A stretch of 33,916 bases of DNA from Rhodoluna sp. (GCA_024645105.1 JAHEGM010000010.1:1-33916), one strand, 5' to 3'; positions 9,070-18,208 are shown, counted from the first letter of the stretch. Numbers and translations: made by a program. The notes: a model not told the origin generated them from the sequence alone.

Positions 9070-10395
9070 ATGAGCCCAATGAAGTCGCTCGCCGAATACG
9101 GCGACCCAACCGCACGCGAAACTGCCCTTGCACTAGATGCCGCAGACCCGCTGGCTAAGTACAAGTCTGCGTTCCAGATCTCAGACCCAGACCTCTGCTA
9201 CCTTGACGGAAACTCGCTAGGCAGAATGCCGCTGGCCTCTGTGCAGGCAGTAAATGATTTTCTAACCCATGAGTGGGGCAAAGAGTTGGTTGACGGTTGG
9301 GCCCACTGGATTGACGAGTCGCAAGCGGCAGGAAACCTGCTTGGCCGAGCAACACTTGGCGCAGCCGAAGGCCAGACCCTCGTGCAAGACACTACATCGG
9401 TTAATTTTTACCAGCTTTGCCGAGCGGCCATAAAGGCAAGACCCGGTCGCAAAACCGTAATCATTGACTCTTCTAACTTTCCGACTGACCGCTACATCTT
9501 GGCCGGCATCGCCGAAGATCTTGGCCTGAATCTAATCACGCTCAACAACGACGGTATGGGCGGCCCGGGTCAGGTTGAAGTTGAAGCCGATTGCGAATTA
9601 ATTACGCCAGAAATTCTTGAGCCGTTCTTGAACGATGACGTTGCTCTGGTAACCCTGCAGGTAATTCACTATCGCTCAGGATCTAGGCCTGATGTAAAAG
9701 CAATAACCGATCTAGTGCGCAAGCACGGCGGCCTTGTAGTTTGGGACGCCTCGCACGCCGGCGGTGCAATTGATTTGCAATTTGATGACTGGGGCGTTGA
9801 CCTAGCTGTTGGCTGTACCTATAAGTACGGCAACTCTGGGCCGGGCTCACCGGCCTGGCTCTACGTGCGCAAATCTATTCAGAGCCAAGTGCTGCCAACC
9901 ATTCAGGGTTGGTTTGCCAACGATAAGCAGTTTGAGATGGGTCCGTTCTTTGAACCGGCCGAACACATTCGCCGCTTTCAGATTGCCAGCCCCTCAATCA
10001 TTGGCATTCGCGCAATGCAGGCAAGTTACCAAATGATTGAAGAAGCCGGCATGAGTGCAATCAGCCAAAAGGCGGCTCTGGGCACAGACCTGATTCTTGC
10101 TCTTTACGATGCATGGCTTGCGCCGCTTGGTTTCACATTGTTGACCCCGCGTGATCACAATAAGCGCGGTGGTCACATCACCGTTGGCCACCCGGATGCA
10201 AAGAAGATTGCGGCGGCCATGAGATCAATGACCAACACAATTCCCGACTACAGAACCCCGGACTCAATTCGTTTGGCCATTGCTCCCCTGCCAACCAGTT
10301 ACACAGAGGTCTATGACGGCTTGGCACGCATGCGTGATTTAGTGCAGAGCAAAAAGTATCTTGAGATTCAAGATAACGGAAGCAGAGTTACCTAA
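9070..10395 (+). CDS. kynU: Kynureninase
   Basis: 441 aa; CYLDGNSLGRMP, WDASHAGGAIDL, PLP-lysine region CTYKYGNSGPGSPAWLYV. Confidence 0.93.
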   Translation: MSPMKSLAEYGDPTARETALALDAADPLAKYKSAFQISDPDLCYLDGNSLGRMPLASVQAVNDFLTHEWGKELVDGWAHWIDESQAAGNLLGRATLGAAEGQTLVQDTTSVNFYQLCRAAIKARPGRKTVIIDSSNFPTDRYILAGIAEDLGLNLITLNNDGMGGPGQVEVEADCELITPEILEPFLNDDVALVTLQVIHYRSGSRPDVKAITDLVRKHGGLVVWDASHAGGAIDLQFDDWGVDLAVGCTYKYGNSGPGSPAWLYVRKSIQSQVLPTIQGWFANDKQFEMGPFFEPAEHIRRFQIASPSIIGIRAMQASYQMIEEAGMSAISQKAALGTDLILALYDAWLAPLGFTLLTPRDHNKRGGHITVGHPDAKKIAAAMRSMTNTIPDYRTPDSIRLAIAPLPTSYTEVYDGLARMRDLVQSKKYLEIQDNGSRVT

Positions 10396-10397
10396 GC

Positions 10398-11228
10398 ATG
10401 GGCGAGCAAGATAAAAAAGCTATCACCTACATCAGCTACCTAAAAGTTGATGAGTTGCTGGAACTGCAACAACCTGAATCTGATGGCGAGCATGACGAGA
10501 TGCTTTTTATTGTGATTCATCAGACCTACGAACTTTGGTTCAAGCAGATGCTGCACGAAGTGGCCGAGTTGCAGCGCACCCTTGAGGCCGGCAGCTCGCA
10601 CAGGTCACTGGCCATTTTGGGCCGAGTGCGCACCATCATGAAAACCTGTGTTGGTCAGCTAGACATTCTAGAAACCATGACGCCGCTGCAATTCAACACC
10701 TTCCGCGGACGCCTGCAATCATCAAGCGGTTTTCAATCTGCTCAGTTTCGCGAATTTGAGGCTGTGCTTGGTCGCCGCGATCAAGCAGGGGCCGATGCTG
10801 AGAAACACACCGGCATGGGAATGGCCGAGCATCTAATTGCCGGCTCACCGGCTAGGGCCAGGGTTGAACAGGCCATGCAGCGCCGATCACTATGGGACAG
10901 CACGTTGATTTATCTTGAATCACGCGGGCACAAGATGCCAAATGAAGTGATGAACCGCGATGTCACCGTTGGCTACACCCAGCACGAGGGCGTGCAAGAT
11001 GTTTTGCTTGAGGTGCACAGAAACGACGCAGAAGCCGCGATGATTTGCGAGGCACTCGTTGATCTTGATGAGGGCTTACAAGAGTGGCGTTATCGCCACG
11101 TGAAAATGGTTGAGCGAACCATTGGGCACAAGATGGGCAGTGGCGGTTCTTCCGGTGTTGGCTATCTTTCGAGCACGCTATTCAGGCCGGTATTTGCAGA
11201 CCTCTGGGCAATTCGCTCGAGGTTCTAA
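10398..11228 (+). CDS. kynA: Tryptophan 2,3-dioxygenase
   Basis: 276 aa; MLFIVIHQTYELWFKQMLHE, ETMTPLQFNTFRGRLQSSSGFQSAQFRE motifs. Confidence 0.95.
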   Translation: MGEQDKKAITYISYLKVDELLELQQPESDGEHDEMLFIVIHQTYELWFKQMLHEVAELQRTLEAGSSHRSLAILGRVRTIMKTCVGQLDILETMTPLQFNTFRGRLQSSSGFQSAQFREFEAVLGRRDQAGADAEKHTGMGMAEHLIAGSPARARVEQAMQRRSLWDSTLIYLESRGHKMPNEVMNRDVTVGYTQHEGVQDVLLEVHRNDAEAAMICEALVDLDEGLQEWRYRHVKMVERTIGHKMGSGGSSGVGYLSSTLFRPVFADLWAIRSRF

Positions 11229-11237
11229 TTTATTGAA

Positions 11238-12107
11238 TTAGCGACTAGCCGCGTCAACCACATTTTTAGCAAGCATTGCGCGAGTCATTGGGCCAACCCC
11301 ACCTGGGTTAGGTGAGATGAAACCTGCAATTGAGGCAACTCCTGGGTGCACATCACCAACCAAAGTGGCTTTGCCATCTTCACCTGCCACACGGGTAATG
11401 CCAACATCAAGTACTGCGGCTCCAGGCTTGATCCATTCTGGTTGCACAAAGTGAGCAACGCCCAGTGCGGCAATAACAATGTCTGCTCGCTTCACAGCGT
11501 GCTCAACATCTTTAGAGGCCGAGTGTAAAAGTGTCACGGTGCTATCAATGCCCTTGCGGGTCATGAGCAAGCCAAGCGGGCGCCCAACTGTGATACCTCG
11601 ACCAATGATTGCAACCTCGGCACCATTGGTTGGCACCTCGTAGCGCTTCAAGAGTTCAAGAATTCCGGCGGGAGTACAAGGTATCGGAGAATCAATTTCA
11701 GATGAAACACCAAGCACTAGTTTTCCGAGATTAATTGGGTGCAGACCATCGGCATCTTTTGCCGGATCAATCAGCTCTAGCATTGCGTTTGTGTCTAAGC
11801 CAAAAGGTAAAGGCAACTGCACAATGTAGCCGGTGACATCTTTGGCATCGTTCAAATCACGAATCGCTGCACGAACATCGGCCGCAGACGCATTAGCCGG
11901 AAGGTCAACGCGAATGGAATGCATGCCAATTTCAGCGCTGTCACGGTGCTTGCTTGAAACGTATGCGTGTGAGCCCGGGTCGTCGCCAACCAGAAGTGTG
12001 CCGAGGCCAGGCGTGATTCCTTTTTGCTTTAGGTGAATAACGCGTTCGGCAAGTTCAGCCTTAATCGCTTTCGCAGTAGCCAGGCCGTCCAGGCGAATAG
12101 CGGTCAT
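11238..12107 (-). CDS. folD: Methylenetetrahydrofolate dehydrogenase / methenyltetrahydrofolate cyclohydrolase
   Basis: 289 aa; [42 protein letters not shown] motifs. Confidence 0.96.
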   Translation of the reverse strand: MTAIRLDGLATAKAIKAELAERVIHLKQKGITPGLGTLLVGDDPGSHAYVSSKHRDSAEIGMHSIRVDLPANASAADVRAAIRDLNDAKDVTGYIVQLPLPFGLDTNAMLELIDPAKDADGLHPINLGKLVLGVSSEIDSPIPCTPAGILELLKRYEVPTNGAEVAIIGRGITVGRPLGLLMTRKGIDSTVTLLHSASKDVEHAVKRADIVIAALGVAHFVQPEWIKPGAAVLDVGITRVAGEDGKATLVGDVHPGVASIAGFISPNPGGVGPMTRAMLAKNVVDAASR

Positions 12108-12114
12108 AACTGAA

Positions 12115-13395
12115 TTACCAGTTTTCTAGGCCACTGTATAGCGGGAATGCCTCAGTTAGCTTGCGAGTGCGGGCACGAAGAGCTGCGATGTCTGGGTTTG
12201 GCACCAATACACCTGCGATGATCTCGGCTACCTCGGTGAACTCCTCAGCTGCAAAGCCACGAGTGGCAAGAGCCGGGGTGCCAATTCGAACACCAGAGGT
12301 TACCATTGGTGGACGAGGGTCGTTAGGCACTGAGTTGCGGTTAACTGTTATGCCTACATCGTGCAATAGGTCTTCAGTTTCTTGACCGTTGATTGGTGCA
12401 TTGCGTAGGTCAACCAAAACCATGTGAACTTCAGTTCCGCCGGTTAGAACCTGAACTCCGTTTGCAACAACATCTGCTTGAGTCAATCGGTTTGCAATAA
12501 TTGCCGCACCTTCAAGGGTGCGCTTCTGGCGATCCTTGAATTCATCGGTCATTGCAGCCTTGAAAGCCACTGCCTTACCTGCAATAACGTGCATCAGTGG
12601 GCCACCCTGCTGACCTGGGAACACCGCTGAGTCAATCTTCTTTGCGTATTCTTCCTTGCAAAGAATTAGACCAGAGCGAGGACCTGCGAGTGTCTTGTGC
12701 ACGGTTGTTGAAACTACGTCTGCGTAAGGAACCGGGTTTGGGTAAAGACCGGTTGCAACCAGACCCGCGAAGTGAGCCATGTCAACCCAAAGCTTTGCGC
12801 CAACCTCGTCGGCAATTTTGCGGAACTCTGCAAAATCTAGGTGACGAGTGTAGGCAGACCAACCGGCAATCAAAACCTGAGGCTTAACTTCGTGCGCGCG
12901 AGCGCGAACGATATCCATGTCAATCAAGAATGTTTCAGGGTTCAATTCGTATGCGTGCGCCTCGTACATTTTTCCTGAGAAGTTCAAACGCATGCCGTGG
13001 GTTAGGTGACCACCGTGAGCAAGCTCAAGTCCAAGAATTCTGTCGCCAGGGTTCGCCAGCGCCATCAGAACCGCAGCGTTTGCAGAAGCACCTGAGTGCG
13101 GCTGTACGTTTGCGTGCTCGGCACCAAACAAAGCCTTCGCGCGATCGCGAGCCAAGTTTTCGGCAACGTCAACTGCCTCGCAACCGCCGTAGTAGCGCTT
13201 GCCCGGGTAGCCTTCAGCATATTTATTGGTGAGCACTGAGCCCTGCGCTTCTAGAATGCCGCGAGAAACAAAGTTCTCAGAGGCAATCATCTCTAGGGTA
13301 TGGCGCTGGCGGTCTAGCTCTGCGTCTAAGACGGCCTTAATCTCTGGGTCAGTCTCGCTAAGTGGCGAGTTGAAAGTACTTGGAAGCTTTGACAT
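12115..13395 (-). CDS. glyA: Serine hydroxymethyltransferase
   Basis: 426 aa; [54 protein letters not shown] site. Confidence 0.97.
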   Translation of the reverse strand: MSKLPSTFNSPLSETDPEIKAVLDAELDRQRHTLEMIASENFVSRGILEAQGSVLTNKYAEGYPGKRYYGGCEAVDVAENLARDRAKALFGAEHANVQPHSGASANAAVLMALANPGDRILGLELAHGGHLTHGMRLNFSGKMYEAHAYELNPETFLIDMDIVRARAHEVKPQVLIAGWSAYTRHLDFAEFRKIADEVGAKLWVDMAHFAGLVATGLYPNPVPYADVVSTTVHKTLAGPRSGLILCKEEYAKKIDSAVFPGQQGGPLMHVIAGKAVAFKAAMTDEFKDRQKRTLEGAAIIANRLTQADVVANGVQVLTGGTEVHMVLVDLRNAPINGQETEDLLHDVGITVNRNSVPNDPRPPMVTSGVRIGTPALATRGFAAEEFTEVAEIIAGVLVPNPDIAALRARTRKLTEAFPLYSGLENW

Positions 13396-13426
13396 GAGGA
13401 AACCCCTATAAATGGCGTTGAATAGG

Positions 13427-13435
13427 CCAATTCTA
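13427..13435 (-). promoter_or_regulatory. TAGAATTGG -10-type element upstream of glyA
   Basis: 31 nt before the glyA ATG; identical 9-mer at sucC and guaB. Confidence 0.5.
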
Positions 13436-13447
13436 ACATTCGGGTCT

Positions 13448-13462
13448 TGGCCGACTCGGCCA
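13448..13462. promoter_or_regulatory. 15-bp perfect palindrome TGGCCGA-C-TCGGCCA upstream of glyA, possible operator
   Basis: Two 7-bp arms around one central base; lies about 12 bp upstream of the candidate glyA -10 (TAGAAT). Confidence 0.4.
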
Positions 13463-13569
13463 CATCGGGGTCAAAATAACAGACCAGCCAAAGCAGGAAT
13501 ACTTTAAATTTCTTCGCTAAAATGAACAGGTTGCCCGGATTCTGGGCCTAAAAATAAGGGATTACGAAT

Positions 13570-13695
13570 ATGTCTGGCGTGCCACTGCCCGTGCTAATTG
13601 GGGCCACCATGATTGTTTTGGGCCTTGCCCTGGGCACCTACGTAGCCATCAAGGCAATCAGCCGTAATCGCCGCGGTGAAGATCCGCTGGATTAG
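13570..13695 (+). CDS. 41-aa single-TM micro-ORF (MSGVPLPVLIGATMIVLGLALGTYVAIKAISRNRRGEDPLD)
   Basis: ATG preceded by SD-like AAGGGA 8 nt upstream; one hydrophobic helix then a basic/acidic tail; below the 60-aa ORF cutoff so absent from the track; 174-bp intergenic region upstream. Confidence 0.6.
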   Translation: MSGVPLPVLIGATMIVLGLALGTYVAIKAISRNRRGEDPLD

Positions 13696-13740
13696 TTAGC
13701 GCTAGCCCGCTATTTGAGGGCTTCACCTAAACTTGAGCCT

Positions 13741-14598
13741 ATGACTACAGCCAATACCCACTGGGTACTTACCCTTGTTTGCAAAGATCAGCCTGGAATC
13801 GTCCACGCTATTTCTGGGGCAATCGTGGCTGCCAACGGAAACATCACCGAGTCATCACAGTTCACCTCAGACGACACCGGCCGCTTCTTCATGCGCCTGC
13901 AGATTGAGTCGGCGGTTCCTCGCGAACACTTTGAAAACCAGATAGCCCCTGTTGCCGAGCGCTATGGCATGACCTGGGAGCTCGACGAGGTTGGCCGCAA
14001 GATGAAGACCCTGGTCTTGGTCTCGAAGAGCGCCCACTGCCTAAATGATATTTTGTTCCGCCAACGTGCCGGTCAGTTGCCGGTTGAACTACCAGCGGTA
14101 TTTGGAAATCACTCAGACCTTCAGGGCCTAGCCGAGTTCTATGGCATTCCATTTGAGGTTCACCCAATTACTGGTGACACCGATAAGCGAGCTTTCGAAA
14201 ACATGCTGCGCACCTACATCAAGACCGCGGGCATTGAACTTATTGTGTTGGCCCGATACATGCAGGTGCTCAGTGAAGAATTCTGCAAGGAATTTGAAGG
14301 CAAGATCATTAACATTCACCACTCGTTCTTGCCGGGCTTCAAGGGTGCCAACCCTTATGCCCAAGCACATGCTCGCGGAGTGAAGCTAATTGGTGCAACG
14401 GCTCACTTTGTAACCGCAGACCTAGATGAGGGTCCTATCATCGAGCAAAACGTTGTTCGTGTTGAGCACTCAGACTCAAAGAAGCGTTTGGTCTCAATTG
14501 GTCAAGATGTTGAATCAAAGACCCTCACCCAGGCAGTGCGTTGGTTCGCCGAGCGTCGCGTGTTGCTTGACGGCGAACGCACCATTATCTTCAGCTAA
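13741..14598 (+). CDS. purU: Formyltetrahydrofolate deformylase
   Basis: ACT domain (LVCKDQPGIVHAISGAI) plus formyltransferase domain (IINIHHSFLPGFKGANPYAQAHARGVKLIGATAHFVTADLDEGPII); start set at ATG 13741. Confidence 0.95.
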   Translation: MTTANTHWVLTLVCKDQPGIVHAISGAIVAANGNITESSQFTSDDTGRFFMRLQIESAVPREHFENQIAPVAERYGMTWELDEVGRKMKTLVLVSKSAHCLNDILFRQRAGQLPVELPAVFGNHSDLQGLAEFYGIPFEVHPITGDTDKRAFENMLRTYIKTAGIELIVLARYMQVLSEEFCKEFEGKIINIHHSFLPGFKGANPYAQAHARGVKLIGATAHFVTADLDEGPIIEQNVVRVEHSDSKKRLVSIGQDVESKTLTQAVRWFAERRVLLDGERTIIFS

Positions 14599-14602
14599 AT
14601 TC

Positions 14603-16825
14603 TCACGAGAACTTTCGCACCAATCTTCTGGTGCGCATTAATCGCATTCCTTTTATTGTGCCCACCGCGGCAAAGGAAATTGCCAACGCTCCAAATGCCA
14701 TGGCCGCATAACTTATCCATTGATTATTCGAAACCACAAATGGTTTTGCCGCAGTTGGATTTTGAATCGTGATCTGCGGTTCATTTTCAGAATCAAAAGG
14801 TCGCGATTGGGCAACCGGCTCTAGATCTTCCTGCAGGCTTGGAGTGAACGCGTAGGTAGAAGCTAACGGCGCCAAAGTTGATTCCTCGTAAACCTCAGAT
14901 TCCGCTAGAACATCAACCGGTACTGCCGGTTCGGCAGGTGGTGCCGGTGCCGACGGTGAAGCTGTCGCAGGTGGTTCGGCCGGAGGTGCTGCAGCCGGCG
15001 GAGCGGCCGAAACCGTAGGCGCCGGGCTGGTAATCTGGGCCGGAGTTGGCGTTGGGGTTGGAGCAGGTTGCGCAACCTTGGTGGTTACCGCAGAGGCACG
15101 CACTGTTGCCGGCCCGGTATTGCCCAATGCATCAGAGTACGAATTGGTATTCATCAGCATCTGCACAGTTCCATCACTGCAACCGGTGGTTTCAACTAAG
15201 AATTTCAAGCCAGCGGTAGCTTCAGTAACTGAAACCGTGCAGTTTGACGCCGCACCAATCATCAAGAAATCACTAGCGCTGATGCCGGTTACCGCCTCAC
15301 TGAAATTAATTTCAAATGCCGGGCTCAGATAGCTTGTGCTTTCAGGGGTAACCCAAACACCAACCGGTGCGGTTCTATCAATTAATACTGCCGTGGCAAT
15401 GGTTGGAGCAGCTGGCCCAATATTGCCGGCCAAATCTGAAACTGAGTTTGCAGCCAGGCTAAGTTCAGCGCTGGCGGTATCGGTGCAATTTGTAATATGC
15501 AAAGAGTAGTTTGACTCGCTGCCAGCAATGTTGCCAAGCTGACAACCGGCGCCCTGCAAAGAAAAGTCGGCTGCTGCTAAACCGGTGATCGGCTCAGAGA
15601 AAGTCAGCGCATACTGCAGAGTGGTTGCGGCGTTTGGTGAACTTGGCGCCGTAACTGTGACCTGCGGAGCGATTCTTTCAATCACTACATCGGCAGCCGT
15701 TTTTTCTTGTGCTGGGCCTGCTAAAGCACCGGAGACAGAATTTGAAAGCAGGGTAAGTTTCAACGTGCCCACACCACAACCGGAAACTGTCACCGAATAA
15801 GTTGTTGCACTTCCAGTGATAGAAACCATTGTGCAGGTTGCCGTTGAACCGGTCATCGCAAAATCGGAATTGCTAAGTCCAGTTACTGCTTCGTTGAAGA
15901 CAAGGTTGTAGCTTAACGATGTGGCGTTAGTCAAAGTGTTGCTAGCCGCAAAAGTTGTGACCGATGGCGGCATGGCATAGGTAAGAATTGCCAGCCCGGC
16001 ACCTGATCGGTAGCCACCGGTGTGCGAGACACTGCTGGTTTGAACCGAGTGACTCCAAGAAGAACCACCACCGCCACCGCCAGCATTGGAACAACAGGTG
16101 TCGATATCGGCACCGCCACCGCCACCTCCGTAAAAGCCTCCGCCGCCGCCTCCGCCGCCAGATACATAACTTGAACCGCCAACACCGCCGACGCCAAAGT
16201 CACCCGTGCTGCCCCAGCTGCCACCATTTGGGTAGCCGCCATTACCACCCGATGACTGGGTAGCTCCAGAGCCGCCTTGGCCTTGACCGCTGGTGCCGGC
16301 CGATGCGTTTAGTCCTCCTGCGTTTCCACCGGTACCTCCGCTGAATCCTCCGGACCCACCGCCGCCACCGGCCACAGCGATCCTGTCGTTAATAGAGGTG
16401 GTTGATCTGATATCGGTTGCCCCACCGCCGGAGCCTTCGTCACCGCGGCCGCCGCCGGCATTGCCGCCTCCGTTAAAACCACCGGCTGCTCCAGAGCCCT
16501 GGGCTCCCGCGCCACCAACATAAATGTAGAGCGAGCTGGGTACCGAGGTTAGGTTGCCGGTGACTCGGCCGCCGAGGCCGCCCGATCTTCCGCCCTGAGC
16601 GCCCATCAGATCAAACGAGATGTTTTTAGCACCTGTGGGTGGCGTCCACAAATAGTAATCGCCATTGGCTTCGAAGGTCACGGTGCATGAGGCTCCAACA
16701 CAAACTGGTGTTGGATTGCTGTTCACTGCCCGAACCGATTGTGCAACCAATCCCCCGACCAGCACAGCAAGAATTCCTGCGATCGAGATTAGCTTCGACC
16801 TGAGCTGTGTGTTTTTCTTGTGCAT
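14603..16825 (-). CDS. Large secreted, C-terminally membrane-anchored surface protein: glycine-rich domain, three Ig-like repeats, Pro-rich linker
   Basis: Signal/TM MHKKNTQLRSKLISIAGILAVLVGGLVAQSVRA; GGGATDIRS and RIAVAGGGGG typical of ALK-type glycine-rich domain; three SxxYxxxFxExxTGLxxxDF repeats; PAPTPTPTP linker; C-terminal TM and RR-rich tail; in-frame GTG at 16873 is an alternative start. Confidence 0.82.
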   Translation of the reverse strand: MHKKNTQLRSKLISIAGILAVLVGGLVAQSVRAVNSNPTPVCVGASCTVTFEANGDYYLWTPPTGAKNISFDLMGAQGGRSGGLGGRVTGNLTSVPSSLYIYVGGAGAQGSGAAGGFNGGGNAGGGRGDEGSGGGATDIRSTTSINDRIAVAGGGGGSGGFSGGTGGNAGGLNASAGTSGQGQGGSGATQSSGGNGGYPNGGSWGSTGDFGVGGVGGSSYVSGGGGGGGGFYGGGGGGADIDTCCSNAGGGGGGSSWSHSVQTSSVSHTGGYRSGAGLAILTYAMPPSVTTFAASNTLTNATSLSYNLVFNEAVTGLSNSDFAMTGSTATCTMVSITGSATTYSVTVSGCGVGTLKLTLLSNSVSGALAGPAQEKTAADVVIERIAPQVTVTAPSSPNAATTLQYALTFSEPITGLAAADFSLQGAGCQLGNIAGSESNYSLHITNCTDTASAELSLAANSVSDLAGNIGPAAPTIATAVLIDRTAPVGVWVTPESTSYLSPAFEINFSEAVTGISASDFLMIGAASNCTVSVTEATAGLKFLVETTGCSDGTVQMLMNTNSYSDALGNTGPATVRASAVTTKVAQPAPTPTPTPAQITSPAPTVSAAPPAAAPPAEPPATASPSAPAPPAEPAVPVDVLAESEVYEESTLAPLASTYAFTPSLQEDLEPVAQSRPFDSENEPQITIQNPTAAKPFVVSNNQWISYAAMAFGALAISFAAVGTIKGMRLMRTRRLVRKFS
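14616..14635 (+). terminator. Short hairpin after purU, within the 3' end of the opposing gene
   Basis: CGCACCA-ATCTTC-TGGTGCG, 7-bp stem, 17 nt after the purU stop; TTTT only further downstream. Confidence 0.35.
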
Positions 16826-16836
16826 GTAAAAAGCAA

Positions 16837-16867
16837 ATAACTCCGACAAGAAACTTGTCGGAGTTAT
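16837..16867 (-). terminator. Probable intrinsic terminator of icd, immediately upstream of the surface-protein start codon
   Basis: Perfect 14-bp inverted repeat ATAACTCCGACAAG-AAA-CTTGTCGGAGTTAT; on the - strand followed by TTGCTTTTT. Confidence 0.75.
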
Positions 16868-16872
16868 CCACA
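16864..16872 (+). promoter_or_regulatory. Perfect DnaA-box 9-mer TTATCCACA
   Basis: Matches consensus TTATNCACA; partly overlaps the terminator stem. Confidence 0.4.
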
Positions 16873-16890
16873 CAGCCCGAGGGCTATAAG

Positions 16891-16899
16891 TTATGCACA
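16891..16899 (+). promoter_or_regulatory. Perfect DnaA-box 9-mer TTATGCACA
   Basis: Matches consensus TTATNCACA; same orientation, 27 bp from the first box. Confidence 0.4.
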
Positions 16900-16907
16900 G
16901 ATCGTGC

Positions 16908-18125
16908 TTAGGCCATGCGCGCCTGAAGGTTCTCTGCTAGTGAGGCAAGGAACTCGTCTGTGGTCTGGTAAGCCTGGTCCTTGCCAACAAGTGCGGCTAA
17001 GTCCTTGGTCATTTTTCCTGACTCAACGGTCTTTACAATCACGTCTTCTAGAGTCTCGGCAAACTTACGAACCTCAGGAGTGCCATCAATCTCGGCGCGA
17101 GCAATCAATGCACGAGTCCAAGCAAAGATAGATGCAATTGGGTTGGTTGAAGTCTTCTTGCCTGCCTGCCAGTCGCGGTAGTGACGAGTCACGGTACCGT
17201 GCGCAGCCTCTGCAAGAGTGGTCTTGCCGTCAGGTGTGGTTAGCACCGAGGTCATTAGACCAAGTGAACCAAAGCCCTGTGCAACTGTGTCTGACTGAAC
17301 GTCGCCGTCGTAGTTCTTACAAGCCCAAACATAGCCACCCTCCCACTTGAGAGCTGCGGCAACCATGTCGTCAATTAGGCGGTGCTCGTAGGTGATGCCC
17401 GCAGCCTTGAACTTGTCTGCATACTCGGCGTCAAATACTTCCTGGAAGGCATCCTTGAAGGCGCCGTCGTAGGCCTTCAGGATTGTGTTCTTTGTTGAAA
17501 GGTAAACCGGGTAGTTGCGTGACAAACCGTAGTTGAACGATGCACGTGCAAAGTCACGAATTGAATCCATGTAGTTGTACATACCCATTGCCACGCCACC
17601 GTGTTCTGGGTAGTCGGCAATCACGCGAGTTACTGGCTCGCCGCCGTCGGCTGGTGTCCAGGTAATGGTAACCTGACCCTTGCCCGGCACCTTGAAGTCT
17701 GTTGCCTTGTACTGGTCACCGTGTGCGTGACGACCAATGATGATTGGCTTTGTCCAGCCTGGCACCAAGCGAGGAACGTTCGAGATGATGATTGGCTCGC
17801 GGAAAACAACTCCGTCAAGAATGTTTCGGATAGTTCCGTTTGGAGACTTCCACATCTGCTTCAGGTTGAATTCGGTTACACGTGCCTCATCAGGAGTGAT
17901 GGTTGCACACTTCACACCAACGCCGTGCTTGCGGATTGCATGTGCGGCATCGATTGTGATCTGGTCGTTGGTTTCGTCGCGCTTTTCAACCGATAGGTCG
18001 TAGTACTCAAGGTCTACATCTAGAAAAGGGTTAATCAAATTGTCTTTGATGTTCTGCCAGATGATTCTGGTCATTTCGTCGCCGTCTAGCTCGACGATCT
18101 TGCCTACTACCTTGATTTTTGCCAT
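16908..18125 (-). CDS. icd: NADP-dependent isocitrate dehydrogenase (eukaryote-like type)
   Basis: [52 protein letters not shown]; start set at ATG 18125 with AGGAGC SD. Confidence 0.96.
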   Translation of the reverse strand: MAKIKVVGKIVELDGDEMTRIIWQNIKDNLINPFLDVDLEYYDLSVEKRDETNDQITIDAAHAIRKHGVGVKCATITPDEARVTEFNLKQMWKSPNGTIRNILDGVVFREPIIISNVPRLVPGWTKPIIIGRHAHGDQYKATDFKVPGKGQVTITWTPADGGEPVTRVIADYPEHGGVAMGMYNYMDSIRDFARASFNYGLSRNYPVYLSTKNTILKAYDGAFKDAFQEVFDAEYADKFKAAGITYEHRLIDDMVAAALKWEGGYVWACKNYDGDVQSDTVAQGFGSLGLMTSVLTTPDGKTTLAEAAHGTVTRHYRDWQAGKKTSTNPIASIFAWTRALIARAEIDGTPEVRKFAETLEDVIVKTVESGKMTKDLAALVGKDQAYQTTDEFLASLAENLQARMA

Positions 18126-18176
18126 CTGGCGCTCCTGTAATTCGTACTTCTTGGGCCGCATTGCCCAATCAATCTC

Positions 18177-18202
18177 TAGCCTATCGGGCTTGCCCTAGGC
18201 TA
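18177..18202. promoter_or_regulatory. Imperfect 26-bp dyad in the divergent icd / GH13 promoter region
   Basis: TAGCCT-ATC-GGGC-TT-GCCC-T-AGGCTA; contains the GH13 -10-like TAGGCT. Confidence 0.4.
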
Positions 18203-18208
18203 AAAGGC

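Noticed and set aside
11223-11239. CTAATT-TATTG-AATTAG inverted repeat between kynA and folD
   Set aside because: Only 6 A/T-rich base pairs with no T-tract; too weak to call a terminator.
13396-13569. Possible riboswitch upstream of glyA or the micro-ORF
   Set aside because: Apart from the 15-bp palindrome and a short GCCCGG/CTGGGC stem I could not recognise a glycine, THF, SAM or other known riboswitch core.
15988-16263. Arg/His-rich antisense ORF inside the surface-protein gene
   Set aside because: Shadow frame of GGN-rich glycine codons; low-complexity composition and no initiation signal.
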